Assembly: GCA_021774695.1 (NCBI GenBank)
Contig: JAJFIU010000136.1
Coordinates: forward strand, 17,169 to 81,168
DNA from: Alphaproteobacteria bacterium
Lineage (GTDB): Bacteria > Pseudomonadota > Alphaproteobacteria > Sphingomonadales > Kordiimonadaceae
Direction: 5' to 3'
Length of the DNA stretch: 64,000 nt
Below the pieces are notes generated by a model. That model was not told the DNA's origin, did not search any database, and saw only the letters and a program-made list of their open reading frames with translations. A program made the translations under genes and the position numbers. Below are positions 1-9,350 of the stretch, piece by piece. Position 1 is the first letter of the stretch. Each line of letters begins with the position of its first letter.

Positions 1-868
1 TTGCCTTGGAAAGTTCCCAAGCTGATATGGGCGGACAAATTGAATCGTATCTTCCCTGGATGATGGTTGTGGGAATGCCAACCAATTTTGACACATTACT
101 AAGAATTTGATTGTCGGTTTTAAGGAAACCCTGATTGTGAAAATAATGCGCCTCAATGCGCGCGAAGGCGAGGGCAAAAACAGGGTCAACCGAATGAGCT
201 CGCTGTTCCTCGTCGGGCACAAGGGTAACGGTGCTGCCTTCCCACAGGCTCCATTCTTTGGCGAATCGCAGCCGCGTGTCTTCAAATTCCGGTTCTGTCA
301 GGCGCCTGTAATAAGCGCCGATTACATCGTCGCGTTCGTCTTCCGGGACCAAACCGGTAAAGCGAGACCATGATTCGGGGAATATGCGGCCAGTGCCGTC
401 CTTGTAAAACCAATCCAGTTCGCGTTGGCGCATCAGGAAAATACCGCGCAAAATCAAGCTGTGCACATGCTCAGGGAAAGCCTGCGCATATAATAGCGCA
501 AGTGTGCTGCCCCACGACCCGCCAAATAATATCCATTTATCGACGCCTAATTTTTTACGAATATGCGCCATATCGTCGATTAGGTGCTGACTGGTGTTAT
601 TTTCCAAGGAAGCGTGCGGTTTGCTTTGACCGCAACCGCGTTGGTCAAATAGAATTATCCGGTATTTGCTGGGGTTGAAAAAACGTCGTTGAACCGGGCT
701 GCTTCCGCCGCCCGGGCCGCCGTGTACAAAAAGAACAGGCAAGCCGTTAGGGTTGCCGGATTGCTCGACATAAATTCTGTGGCCATCACCGGTTGCAATC
801 CATTCCTTATGAAACGGTTGAATGGCCGGGTACAATGTCCGTAAGGCAGCTTTACCGTCCGCGCGCAA
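1..868 (-). CDS. pip: Proline iminopeptidase, 3' end outside window
   Basis: Alpha/beta-hydrolase that removes N-terminal proline from peptides in the cytoplasm (family S33). The reverse strand reads without a break from a TTG start at 868, and the C-terminus lies beyond position 1. The N-terminus contains RTLYPAIQPFHKEW, then the oxyanion motif HGGPGGG near residue 50, DQRGCGQS near residue 75 and the nucleophile elbow GGSWGS with Ser near 118. The catalytic Asp region (GRYDSICPP) is present; the catalytic His should lie outside. TTG is chosen because an in-frame TAA sits just upstream in an A-run, no ATG fits, and AAGGA lies about 6 bases before it. The family assignment is firm; the start is inferred. 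Confidence 0.93.
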   Translation of the reverse strand, partial: MRADGKAALRTLYPAIQPFHKEWIATGDGHRIYVEQSGNPNGLPVLFVHGGPGGGSSPVQRRFFNPSKYRIILFDQRGCGQSKPHASLENNTSQHLIDDMAHIRKKLGVDKWILFGGSWGSTLALLYAQAFPEHVHSLILRGIFLMRQRELDWFYKDGTGRIFPESWSRFTGLVPEDERDDVIGAYYRRLTEPEFEDTRLRFAKEWSLWEGSTVTLVPDEEQRAHSVDPVFALAFARIEAHYFHNQGFLKTDNQILSNVSKLVGIPTTIIQGRYDSICPPISAWELSKA

Positions 869-1097
869 TTTTCGTCCTTTTTTTTAAGTCTAGCCGGGCT
901 GTTGGTGTGTGACAAGCATGTCTATGTGCTTGATATCGTTCACAACCATTTAATTATCGTTCAAAATCATTTGGCATGATCTCAAAAACGATGTAGACGG
1001 GGTGGCTTGATGGGGAGTTCGAGCAGCGCGTGTGGAGGGCGCTAACGATTGTTTCACGGTGATTGGTTTTCAGAATCACTGAAAAAATGAGGTTATT

Positions 1098-2111
1098 ATG
1101 CCACACGAACAGTGTTTGCGCCTTAAAGACAGTGCCAAGGAAAGGCTGAAAATCCTTTTCCTTGCAAAGTGGGCCGAAGGCGACGGAACGCCGGACCATG
1201 AAGATGGAACCCACGCGACATATCATTATGAGTTACGCGAAACGCTGCGAACGATTGGCTTTAATATTGAAGCCTGTGGTCGTTATGAGCGTCTTTTTGA
1301 AGCGCGTGACTATGACTTCCTTTTCACTCTTTTCAATCGGGGCGGTTTCGTAAATAGCGAGATGCTGGCACCGCTTATTTCGTCGTATAATAAGATCCCC
1401 TATTTGGGCGCAAGTCCAATTTTGCGCGGCTTGGGCGACGATAAACATCTGATGAAACTGGCTGCCAAAAACCGGGGACTGTCGACACCTGACTGGGAAA
1501 TATACCGCCGGGGTTGCCCTTCGATTAATGCGCCAGATTTCAAATCGGACCGGCTAGTGGTCAAGCCAAATGCCAGTTCTGCTTCCTGGGGCATCAAGGC
1601 GGTGGAAAGCTGGGCGGGGGCGAAAGAGCATATCGAGTATCTACACGCCCGGGGACACGATGCGATTGTCGAAGATTTTGTCGATGGATACGAATTGGCG
1701 GTCCCGATCATCGGCGGCAAAGGACCATGGATTTTGCCGATTGTGCGGTTCGTGGTTGATGATCCGATGGCAATCCGTTCTTACGAGCAAAAAAGGCACC
1801 TGACGCCTAGCGATGATGTTGTTCTCGAAATATACAAGCAACAACCGATCATTGATCGCTTACACCGTCATGCTGAAAACATTCTGCCTGAAATATGGCC
1901 ATGCGATTATGCGCGTATGGAATTCAAGTATGATCCGGCTACGGATGCGCTGAACTTCCTGGAGATCAACTTAAGCTGCAATCTGTGGTCAAAAAAAGCG
2001 GTGCCTTTTTCTGCACGTGGTGCCGGCGTTGAGTACCCGGAATTGATCGAAACCATCCTTTGCCATAGTATGCTGCGCCAAGGCCTGATTAGCCCGGCTG
2101 ATCTGATATAA
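1098..2111 (+). CDS. ATP-grasp ligase, D-Ala-D-Ala ligase-like
   Basis: 337 residues with an ATP-grasp fold resembling D-alanine--D-alanine ligases, which join amino or hydroxy acids with ATP through an acyl phosphate. Visible signatures are a pre-ATP-grasp region containing YLGASPILRGLGDDKHLMK near residues 100-120, the ATP-binding strand LVVKPNASSASWGIK near 153-167, VEDFVDGYELAVPI near 190, and the metal-binding end FLEINLSCNLWS near 285, where E and N are the expected Mg ligands. It is not the peptidoglycan Ddl by context, because no mur or fts division genes adjoin it. It is followed 11 bases later by a nucleotidyltransferase, so the pair may build a small-molecule or surface conjugate. 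The substrate is unknown. Confidence 0.8.
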   Translation: MPHEQCLRLKDSAKERLKILFLAKWAEGDGTPDHEDGTHATYHYELRETLRTIGFNIEACGRYERLFEARDYDFLFTLFNRGGFVNSEMLAPLISSYNKIPYLGASPILRGLGDDKHLMKLAAKNRGLSTPDWEIYRRGCPSINAPDFKSDRLVVKPNASSASWGIKAVESWAGAKEHIEYLHARGHDAIVEDFVDGYELAVPIIGGKGPWILPIVRFVVDDPMAIRSYEQKRHLTPSDDVVLEIYKQQPIIDRLHRHAENILPEIWPCDYARMEFKYDPATDALNFLEINLSCNLWSKKAVPFSARGAGVEYPELIETILCHSMLRQGLISPADLI

Positions 2112-2122
2112 AGGATTTGCAG

Positions 2123-2917
2123 TTGAAAAAATTCCATGCGGTTGTAATGGCAGCGCAGCGGGTTGGTGTTGTCAATGAATTGGCCGCCGACGCCGGTGTT
2201 TCTCATAAATGCCTTATCCATATGGCTGGCAAAAAACTTGTCGAACATGTGTTGGATTGCCTTGACCAAAGCCCCGAAATTGAACAAGTGACGATTTCCA
2301 TCGACCAGTTGGATGTGTTGGACGGTGTTCCCGCGTATGAGCGGATGAAAGCTGCAGGTAAAGCCCGTGTGGTTCTTGCGGGTGCAGACCTTTATTCCAG
2401 TTTTGTGGCTGCGGTTGAGGGGGACGGCCTTTTACCTGCATTGGTGACAACGGCAGACAATGTTGTGTTGTCGCCGGCGATGGTTGCTCATTTTTGCAGC
2501 GAAATTCACAAAGCGCATGCCCGGTCTGCGATCGCAATGACCGAAAAAAAGGTTCTGTTGGACGTTTATCCAGATGGTCAACGACGGTTTCACCGGTTTG
2601 CTGACAATGAATATTCCAATTGCAATCTGTATGCGATCATGGACAGGGAGACCGTTAATCTGGTGAGCGTTTTTCGAACCGGTGGTCAGTTCGCCAAATC
2701 GCTGTACCGAGTGCTTAAGGCCTTTGGTGTTTGGAATGCGGTGGCGTACCGCTTTGCGGTTTATGGCCTGGACAAGAGCATGGAACGTATGTCGAAAAAA
2801 TTCAAAACCTCGATCATAGCGGTGAGAATGCCCTTCCCGGAGGCACCGATTGATGTGGATAATTTCCGGTCAAAAAAACTGGCCGCCGAGATACTGGCCA
2901 GCCGTCAGGCAAAGTAG
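2123..2917 (+). CDS. MobA-like NTP transferase domain protein
   Basis: 264 residues resembling the MobA/GlmU-type nucleotidyltransferase fold. It opens with a hydrophobic strand and AAQR at the place where the family has its glycine-rich nucleotide loop, continues through HMAGKKLVEHVLDCL, and carries TTADNVVLSP near residue 115, where the family has its metal-binding Asp. Start: a TTG at 2123 has AAGGA 7 bases upstream, whereas the earlier in-frame TTG at 2117 would leave only one base, so 2123 is preferred. It is coupled to the ATP-grasp gene upstream. The product is probably a nucleotide-activated small molecule, but neither substrate nor pathway can be read here. The loop is atypical (AAQR), so catalytic activity is not assured. 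Confidence 0.7.
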   Translation: MKKFHAVVMAAQRVGVVNELAADAGVSHKCLIHMAGKKLVEHVLDCLDQSPEIEQVTISIDQLDVLDGVPAYERMKAAGKARVVLAGADLYSSFVAAVEGDGLLPALVTTADNVVLSPAMVAHFCSEIHKAHARSAIAMTEKKVLLDVYPDGQRRFHRFADNEYSNCNLYAIMDRETVNLVSVFRTGGQFAKSLYRVLKAFGVWNAVAYRFAVYGLDKSMERMSKKFKTSIIAVRMPFPEAPIDVDNFRSKKLAAEILASRQAK

Positions 2918-3049
2918 TTTCAACGGTGTGGCCACGGTCACAATTGTGTATGCTGCTCGATAACTACTTGCCTTGACCGCTATTGTTAGCGAGGCTGGCA
3001 GGATGCATGCTATGATGGCAGACTGACTGGCGCAGATGGTGGCTGATGA

Positions 3050-4207
3050 ATGAATACAGCGGTGCAAAATAATGACTTCGTTAGCGTTGACGGTGATGGG
3101 GCAGAAACCCGTATCCTGCTCAAGGGCGACTGGGTAATTGAAAACGCGCACGCTATTGACCAGACCATGCGGGCATTGTTTTCGCCGAAATCGTCGCACT
3201 CGAATGCACCGCATACGTCCACGCTGGATTGCGGAGGACTGACATCGCTCGATACCACCGGCGCGGTTTTGGTTCGCCGGTTTGCCGGGAAAGTTGGCGA
3301 GCACTGCGAAGCGACGTTAACCGGTGTGCCGGACGCCCATAAGCCGCTTTTGGATGTTATCACCTGTTGCCCTCCGCCCGCGCGAATGGAACCGGAGACC
3401 CTGCCTTGGTATATCTCGGTATTGTCGGAAACCGGAGAAGCCGTATGGATGGCGCTGCGGTCGTTTGCGCGGCTGCTGAGTTTTCTCGGCCTCGTTCTGA
3501 TACGGTTGATGGGATCAATTTCTGACCCGGGCAGGGTTCGAATTATACCGATCATTCACCAAATGGACGTTACCGGTATGCGAGCCATGGGCATTGTGGG
3601 CCTGATTTCCTTTTTGATCGGCGCGGTCATGGTCAATCAGGGGGCGATCCAGCTGGCCAAATTTGGCGCCGATATTTTTGTTATCGATATGATGGGCATC
3701 TCGCACCTGCGCGAGCTGGGCATTTTGCTCACAGCCATCATAATTGCTGGCCGTTCGGGCAGTGCCTTTACTGCCCAAATCGGCTCTATGGTGCTCAATG
3801 AGGAAGTGGACGCCATGCGCACGCTGGGTATGGACCCAATCGACGTACTTGTGCTGCCGCGGTTGATTGCGCTGCTGGTTTGCCTACCGCTGCTGGCTTT
3901 CTATGCAGACGTCTTGGGTATTGCAGGCGGTATTCTGATGGCCTGGGTTCAACTGGATATTTCGCCCGGAAATTTCATTGTGTATTTCAGAGAAGAAATA
4001 TCGGTTGACCATTTTTGGGTTGGTATTATTAAAGCACCGTTTTTTGCCGCAATTATCGCCACATGTGGTTGCTATCAAGGTTTGCGGGTGGAGGGCAGTG
4101 CTGATGCTTTGGGTTCGCGTACCACCAAAAGCGTGGTGCAGGCAATATTCTTGGTGATTGTGTTTGACGCTTTGTTTGCGATCTTTTTTACCAGTATCGG
4201 ACTATAA
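3050..4207 (+). CDS. mlaE: MlaE-type permease with N-terminal STAS domain
   Basis: Inner-membrane permease of an Mla/MCE lipid ABC transporter that moves phospholipids between inner and outer membranes. 385 residues: an N-terminal STAS-like segment (about 1-110, with TLDCGGLTSLDTTGAVLVRR) is fused to the MlaE permease (about 140-385), which has several hydrophobic spans and the family stretch GRSGSAFTAQIGSM followed by EEVDAMRTLGMDP. E. coli keeps the STAS protein (MlaB) separate; the fusion is common in alphaproteobacteria. First gene of a four-gene operon with the ATPase, MCE protein and auxiliary lipoprotein directly downstream. High confidence. Confidence 0.94.
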   Translation: MNTAVQNNDFVSVDGDGAETRILLKGDWVIENAHAIDQTMRALFSPKSSHSNAPHTSTLDCGGLTSLDTTGAVLVRRFAGKVGEHCEATLTGVPDAHKPLLDVITCCPPPARMEPETLPWYISVLSETGEAVWMALRSFARLLSFLGLVLIRLMGSISDPGRVRIIPIIHQMDVTGMRAMGIVGLISFLIGAVMVNQGAIQLAKFGADIFVIDMMGISHLRELGILLTAIIIAGRSGSAFTAQIGSMVLNEEVDAMRTLGMDPIDVLVLPRLIALLVCLPLLAFYADVLGIAGGILMAWVQLDISPGNFIVYFREEISVDHFWVGIIKAPFFAAIIATCGCYQGLRVEGSADALGSRTTKSVVQAIFLVIVFDALFAIFFTSIGL

Positions 4208-4214
4208 TTTAACG

Positions 4215-5021
4215 ATGGATGATATCACACAGATGCCCGGCACGCCGGCGCTACCGGATCAACAGGACGCGATTATCAAAGTCCGCGGTCTGAAAACGGC
4301 CTTCGGCGAGCATGTGGTACATGAAAATTTGGACCTGGACGTAAAACGAGGTGAAATCCTCGGTATTGTTGGCGGCTCTGGTTCAGGCAAGTCGGTATTG
4401 TTGCGCACAATCATTGGCCTGAACAAACAAGCTAGCGGCACGGTTGAGATCAATGGGCGCAACCAGTCGACCTTGTCGCGGGCAGAGGAACGATCCTCGC
4501 GTCAGGATTGGGGAGTTCTATTCCAGGACGGCGCTTTGTTTAGCTCACTGACTGTTGCCCAGAATGTGCAAGTACCGCTGCGCGAATATTATGATCTACC
4601 GCTTGATGTTATGGATGACCTCGCTCGCAGCAAGATAACCATGGCCGGATTGCCGCTTGATGCCGCCTGTATGTTTCCGTCAGACCTGTCCGGCGGTATG
4701 CGCAAACGGGCAGCGCTGGCGCGGTCACTGGCGCTAGACCCAAAGGTTCTTTTTCTGGACGAGCCGACCGCGGGGCTTGATCCGATTGGGGCAGCGGCTT
4801 TTGATGGTTTGGTAAAAGACCTCAGTGTTTCGTTGGGGCTTACAGTTTTTTTGGTGACCCACGATCTCGACACTTTGTACAGAGTGTGCGACCGTGTTGC
4901 GGTGCTGGGTGATAAGCGGATATTGATCAATGCGCCGCTAAGCGACGTGGTGCAATTTGACCATCCGTGGGTTAAAGAATATTTTGGTGGTCCACGTGCC
5001 CGCGCTGCGGGCATTGCGTAG
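4215..5021 (+). CDS. mlaF: MlaF-type ABC transporter ATPase
   Basis: Cytoplasmic ATPase powering the MlaE permease. 268 residues from ATG 4215: Walker A GGSGSGKS near residue 57, Q-loop LFQDGALFSS, ABC signature DLSGGMRKRAALARSLALDP, Walker B VLFLDEPTAGLDP and switch His in VTHDLDTL. GGMRKR instead of GGQ is typical of the Mla/Mce ATPases. The open frame extends back to 4158 inside mlaE; ATG 4215 is preferred because it lies 7 bases after the mlaE stop and gives the normal family length. Translationally close to its neighbours, so probably one transcript. Confidence 0.95.
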   Translation: MDDITQMPGTPALPDQQDAIIKVRGLKTAFGEHVVHENLDLDVKRGEILGIVGGSGSGKSVLLRTIIGLNKQASGTVEINGRNQSTLSRAEERSSRQDWGVLFQDGALFSSLTVAQNVQVPLREYYDLPLDVMDDLARSKITMAGLPLDAACMFPSDLSGGMRKRAALARSLALDPKVLFLDEPTAGLDPIGAAAFDGLVKDLSVSLGLTVFLVTHDLDTLYRVCDRVAVLGDKRILINAPLSDVVQFDHPWVKEYFGGPRARAAGIA

Positions 5022-5066
5022 AGCAAGGCGGTTACAGGCTTAAGGTAGGAAATAGGAAGCAGCTGG

Positions 5067-6038
5067 ATGGAAACCCGGGCGTCATATGTGTTGGTAGGAG
5101 GTTTTGTCCTCACCTTTCTGGCCGGGCTGGTGGCGTTTGCCATTTGGATAGCCAAAGTTGATCTGGACGCTGAATACCGGGATTATGACATTTATTTTGA
5201 AGGTACCGTCAGCGGCTTGTTGAAGCGCAGTATTGTATATTATTCCGGCATTCCTGTAGGCGATGTGCGCGATATCTCATTGGCGCCCGATGACCCAAGC
5301 AAGGTGCGGGTCTGGATCAGGCTGCGCGCCGAAGTGCCAGTTAGCGACGCCTCGGAGGCGCAACTGCAATTCCAGGGGTTGACCGGCGTTGCCTATATTG
5401 AGCTTTCCGGAGGGTCGCCGGATGCCCCGCAGTTGGAGCCGCACCCGGGCGAGGAGCGTCCAATCATTAAATCGATTCCGTCGCCCATTTTGGCAATATT
5501 TGAAAGCGCACCAAATCTGGTTAACGAGGCGATCCTTGCAGTTGGGCAAATTCAAAAATTGCTTAGTGACGAGAATATTGCCAGTGTTTCCGGTGTTCTG
5601 CGCAACAGCCAACGACTGAGCGAAAATCTGGCCGACGGCACCGAAGATATGGAGACTATGGTTGCTGACGTTAAGGAAATTCTCGCGCAAACCAAAACCG
5701 CCGCGGCAAAAATTAATCAACTTGTTGAGACGAGCAATACCCTGATCGAGGGCGATGCTAAAAAGCTTGTGACGGAAGCAATCACGACAATGCAAACAGC
5801 AACGACATTGCTGGCTCGGGTCGATAATATGGTTGCAGCTAACGAGGGTGCAGTAACCCAGTTTGTTAATACCAGCCTGCCTGAAGTGTCCCGTATGATC
5901 CTGGATCTGCGTGTTACAGCGAGAAACCTGTCGCGCCTGATGAGCCGAATTGAGCAAAACCCAGCTGAGATTATTTTTGGTACCAAAGAAGCCGAATATG
6001 ACCTGAAGAAGCGCGCGACTGTTGAGGATGGCAATTGA
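5067..6038 (+). CDS. mlaD: MlaD/MCE domain protein
   Basis: Substrate-binding MCE protein of the Mla transporter, anchored in the inner membrane and facing the periplasm. 323 residues: one N-terminal transmembrane helix (about 7-30, VLVGGFVLTFLAGLVAFAIW), then an MCE domain containing VSGLLKRSIVYYSGIPVGDV and the usual GLTGVAYIELSGG, then a long, probably helical C-terminal region rich in Ala, Thr and Asn (about 150-290). Such helices form the hydrophobic tunnel in related MCE hexamers. The stop overlaps the start of the next gene by one base, so the pair is likely translationally coupled. Confidence 0.93.
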   Translation: METRASYVLVGGFVLTFLAGLVAFAIWIAKVDLDAEYRDYDIYFEGTVSGLLKRSIVYYSGIPVGDVRDISLAPDDPSKVRVWIRLRAEVPVSDASEAQLQFQGLTGVAYIELSGGSPDAPQLEPHPGEERPIIKSIPSPILAIFESAPNLVNEAILAVGQIQKLLSDENIASVSGVLRNSQRLSENLADGTEDMETMVADVKEILAQTKTAAAKINQLVETSNTLIEGDAKKLVTEAITTMQTATTLLARVDNMVAANEGAVTQFVNTSLPEVSRMILDLRVTARNLSRLMSRIEQNPAEIIFGTKEAEYDLKKRATVEDGN

Positions 6039-6718
6039 TGGAAACCCGAGCCAGAAAACGAACCAGAAAACTGATGTTTGTAAGCCGACCTTTTGTGTCA
6101 GCCGTTGTGGCGGCGTTGCTGCTAGCGGGCTGTGGCCCCTTAATATCCTTCGGTGATGATGGTCCTGCGGACGACGTGTACAGCCTGGAATACGGCGCGG
6201 TAAACGCAAATACCGGCGATATGGCGACAATCATCTATGTTGAAGAACCGCTCATGAGCGATGGGTTGGGCGGTATCGATGTTGCTGTTGCACTGGAGAA
6301 TAGAAAGCGGACCAACCTGCAAGGTGTGCGCTGGTCTGCCAACTCCACCGATTTGATCCGTGATTATTTTGTTCGGGCCATTGGCAGTATGTCGGGCACA
6401 CGGTTGCTGGGGCAAGGGGCCATCGATGTGCAGGCGGGTTGCAGGCTCGGTGTTAAAGTTTGGGCATTTGAATTTGTTCCCGGAACCAGCGCCGGTGATG
6501 ACCGTGTCGACATTGAGGTTGAGTTTATCCTGATCCGCTACAATGACAACCGCCTGATTGGACAACCTACATTCTCTGCGTCGTCGCAGGTGGCTGTTTC
6601 TGACGGCGAAAACATAATTGACGCCTTCCATAGCGGCATGGCGTCCGTCAGCGGTGACGCCGGAAAATGGCTGGCACCATTAGCCAGTGAATGCACGTTA
6701 GCCGTTTCTGACGACTAA
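6038..6718 (+). CDS. ABC-type transport auxiliary lipoprotein
   Basis: 226-residue lipoprotein of the ABC-transport auxiliary family (PqiC-like), expected to work with the MCE complex at the outer membrane. A basic N-terminus and hydrophobic stretch end in the lipobox LLLAGCGP, followed by a soluble domain with the family-type YSLEYG strand. The ATG at 6038 shares its A with the mlaD stop codon (TGATG); a TTG just upstream at 6035 is possible but less likely. Last gene of the mla operon. The role is inferred from family and position. Confidence 0.83.
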   Translation: METRARKRTRKLMFVSRPFVSAVVAALLLAGCGPLISFGDDGPADDVYSLEYGAVNANTGDMATIIYVEEPLMSDGLGGIDVAVALENRKRTNLQGVRWSANSTDLIRDYFVRAIGSMSGTRLLGQGAIDVQAGCRLGVKVWAFEFVPGTSAGDDRVDIEVEFILIRYNDNRLIGQPTFSASSQVAVSDGENIIDAFHSGMASVSGDAGKWLAPLASECTLAVSDD

Positions 6719-6790
6719 CCAGTTTGGCCTGTGCCTAACTTGTGCCAATGCGATGGCCACAGCTTTCTTGGTAATTTCAGCTTATTCAGC

Positions 6791-8131
6791 TTATTCAGGC
6801 GGCGCTGGCGTTCTCTGGAACGGTCGTTGACGGCTTTCGTGCCAGGACCAACCGAAAATTGTTGCTCCGATAACAGCGACAAAAACAAACGGTGCGCCGG
6901 GCACAGCTTTACTGAAAAACAAAGCAGCAGCTATTGGGCCGGCAATGCGGCCTATTGACGAGAAACCGTTTGATAGGCCGAGGGCTGCTCCTTGTATGCG
7001 GCGGTCGGTACTGCGCGATAAAAGACTATTGAGTGCTGGATAACTGATTGTTAGCGCCCCCAGCACTAATGGAAAGCCAATGGCCGCAGTATATAGGTGG
7101 GCAGGCCCGAAAATAATAATCAGGCAGCCGATTATGTGGAACACAGAGCTAAGCTGCAATGATCTGACTTCACCAATTATTCTAAATAAGGGTTCAACGG
7201 CCCAAATTTGGACAACAAAGATAAAGACCCCGGTTCCCATCAATAGGAAACCTACTTCTCTCGCGGTCCAACCCAACACACTGTCGGCCCAAAAAGGGGC
7301 GATCGAGAAGCTTACGCTTTGGCCGATTGCTGTGACGACGAACATGGTGAAAAGCGACATACGGTTGGGTGCGAAAACGATTGAACGCCAGTGTGCTGCT
7401 GGAAATTTGCCCGCGGCTTTCAATTCGTCAGCGCTTGACGTGGGCGCTTCAATGTTGTTGTCGCTCTGATCGGTGGCGGGCGAAACCGTGCCCGGGTTTG
7501 TCTCCGGCACATAAATCGCCGTTAAGATCATTGCCAGCAATGAAAGTCCGCAGGCAGCAATACCCGGCAGAAAAACACTGGTTTCACCGCCAACAGTAGA
7601 GAGATATCCACCAATTCCAGGGCCAAAGGCAAACCCAAGCCCGAAGGCCGCACCAATTTTTGCCAGCGCTTTGCCGCGGCTAGCGTCGTCGCTCATATCC
7701 GCCATTGCTGCCATAACAATGCCCACGTTTCCTGTCATTGCGCCTGACATGGCACGGGCGACAAACACCATCCATAAAGTGGTTGAAAAGGCCAGCAGCA
7801 GGTAGGCGAGTGCCGCGCCGAAGAAAGTTATGGCAAGCGCCGGTTTGCGACCGATTCGATCAGAAACGCGCCCCCACATTGGGCCAAAAACAAAGGCGGC
7901 AAAGGCATAAACTGAAATCAGCGTCGTGCCAGTTAAGGTGTCGCCGCCGTAAGAATTGGTCAGAAAAGGCAATATTGGTACAATCATACCAAAGCCGACC
8001 AAATCAATGAAAATTGCCAAAATAATGACTGGCATAAAGCTATTCTTTCCGGGGCGATGATCGCCAGTCGCTTTTACAGAGCTAGCGGTATCGTTTTTCA
8101 CTATGACATGCATTTCAGCATCATTTATCAC
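6791..8131 (-). CDS. MFS transporter, TetA-like DHA1 family
   Basis: 446-residue major facilitator with about 12 hydrophobic helices. The A motif between helices 2 and 3 reads GRVSDRIGRKPAL, the first helix starts FIDLVGFGMIVPILPF, and the C motif region has GFAFGPGIGGYLS, typical of drug:H+ antiporters such as TetA. Likely an inner-membrane efflux pump; the substrate cannot be inferred. Start taken as GTG 8131; an in-frame ATG at 8113 is an alternative, and neither has a strong ribosome-binding site. Convergent with the mla operon. Confidence 0.88.
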   Translation of the reverse strand: MINDAEMHVIVKNDTASSVKATGDHRPGKNSFMPVIILAIFIDLVGFGMIVPILPFLTNSYGGDTLTGTTLISVYAFAAFVFGPMWGRVSDRIGRKPALAITFFGAALAYLLLAFSTTLWMVFVARAMSGAMTGNVGIVMAAMADMSDDASRGKALAKIGAAFGLGFAFGPGIGGYLSTVGGETSVFLPGIAACGLSLLAMILTAIYVPETNPGTVSPATDQSDNNIEAPTSSADELKAAGKFPAAHWRSIVFAPNRMSLFTMFVVTAIGQSVSFSIAPFWADSVLGWTAREVGFLLMGTGVFIFVVQIWAVEPLFRIIGEVRSLQLSSVFHIIGCLIIIFGPAHLYTAAIGFPLVLGALTISYPALNSLLSRSTDRRIQGAALGLSNGFSSIGRIAGPIAAALFFSKAVPGAPFVFVAVIGATIFGWSWHESRQRPFQRTPAPPE

Positions 8132-8231
8132 GGCGCTCTACGCGAGCTTGCTTGGCGATAGATTGGATATAATGTTAAACACGATAAACTAATACAGATT
8201 ATTACTTAATTTTTGATTTGAGGGAATGGTC

Positions 8232-9023
8232 GTGCGGCCTGACGTATTGTCATTACATCGGTTTTATCAAGGTCCGGTTGGTGTTTCAGTTAGCCAGCTG
8301 ATCCATCAATGTATCCAGCCTATGTGGAAAGCGTCCAGCACGCCGCTCTTTGGTTTGGGTTACCCTCTACCCTACCTGGATTTAACGGCTGCTTCTGATG
8401 AACGGCCAGCGACCAACAACATTAGCAACACATGTTATGCGCTGATGCCGGCGGCCCAAGGGGTCTGCCACTGGCCTACATTGCAGGAAAGTGCGACCGC
8501 GCTTGTCGACGAGTACCACCTGCCGATTGCGGATTCTTCGGTTGATCGGTTGTTGGTTATACATGCCATCGAACATAGCGACCGCCCGGCCCATTTGTTT
8601 CGAGAGCTATGGCGTATCCTGGCGCCGGGCGGTCAGGTGATTGCCGTGGTGCCCAACCGCCGCCGGACATGGTCTGCGCTTGACACAACGCCTTTTGGTC
8701 ACGGTCAGCCCTATTCAAAGTCACAAATATCATCGCTTATGCGAGATCAGATGTTGCCGCCCGAACGTTGGGACACCGCCCTTATGGTTCCGCCGCTCAA
8801 TTGGCCGGGCGCTTCTGGCATGATGAAGGTGATGGAGCGAAGCCTGCATTCGCTGGGGAAAAATTTAGGCGGTGCTTTGATCGTGTCTGCCCGAAAGCAG
8901 GTATATGGTGGATTGCTGAAGACAAAAAGCAGGGCGCAGGCTAGACCAGTCTATACCGGACTGCCGGTAAACCGGTGTGATCAGGCAACAATAGCGCCGA
9001 AATATGGGGAAAAGCCCAAATAG
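8232..9023 (+). CDS. Class I SAM-dependent methyltransferase
   Basis: 263-residue methyltransferase of the Methyltransf_11 type. The motif I position reads FGLGYPLPYL, the variant glycine motif of a subfamily common in alphaproteobacteria. Further on are DSSVDRLLVIHAIEHSDRP and LFRELWRILAPGGQVIAVVPNR, the post-I and motif III region. GTG 8232 is chosen as start because GAGGG lies 7 bases before it; ATG 8226 would be only one base from that element. Transcribed divergently from the MFS gene. The methyl acceptor is unknown. Confidence 0.82.
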   Translation: MRPDVLSLHRFYQGPVGVSVSQLIHQCIQPMWKASSTPLFGLGYPLPYLDLTAASDERPATNNISNTCYALMPAAQGVCHWPTLQESATALVDEYHLPIADSSVDRLLVIHAIEHSDRPAHLFRELWRILAPGGQVIAVVPNRRRTWSALDTTPFGHGQPYSKSQISSLMRDQMLPPERWDTALMVPPLNWPGASGMMKVMERSLHSLGKNLGGALIVSARKQVYGGLLKTKSRAQARPVYTGLPVNRCDQATIAPKYGEKPK

Positions 9024-9122
9024 ACATTGTTTTATTATGTCGTGATCTATATTTTTTATATTATAAAATTTCAAAACAAACCCAGTGTAACCAGTGATTA
9101 CTGACGCCAACGGAGAGAATTT

Positions 9123-9332
9123 ATGAGTGAGAAACCCGCTGATTCAAGCATGGATGAAAGCCAGGAAATGGCAATCAGGCAAGTGGCTAACGCATTGCAC
9201 CGCCTGAATGATGCCGTGATTGGCGCGGTTAGCAAGGGCGTAACCGTGGAACTGATGCGTGCCTCTCGCTATCACAACGAAGAAGGTTCGTGGGGCGATA
9301 TGTTAGTGCCGATTATTCATAAGCAGGATTAA
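9123..9332 (+). CDS. Small hypothetical protein
   Basis: 69 residues, hydrophilic, no signal peptide or membrane segment. The central stretch QVANALHRLNDAVIGAVSKGVTVELMRASRYH looks helical. GGAGAG lies 6 bases before the ATG, so translation is plausible. It is followed 18 bases later by rraA and may share its transcript. I do not recognise the family. Confidence 0.65.
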   Translation: MSEKPADSSMDESQEMAIRQVANALHRLNDAVIGAVSKGVTVELMRASRYHNEEGSWGDMLVPIIHKQD

Positions 9333-9350
9333 CCGAAACGAGAGTGTTTG

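Noticed and set aside
655..915. 86-residue reverse-strand frame at the 5' end of pip
   Set aside because: It lies in a different frame over pip, which carries clear motifs from TTG 868.
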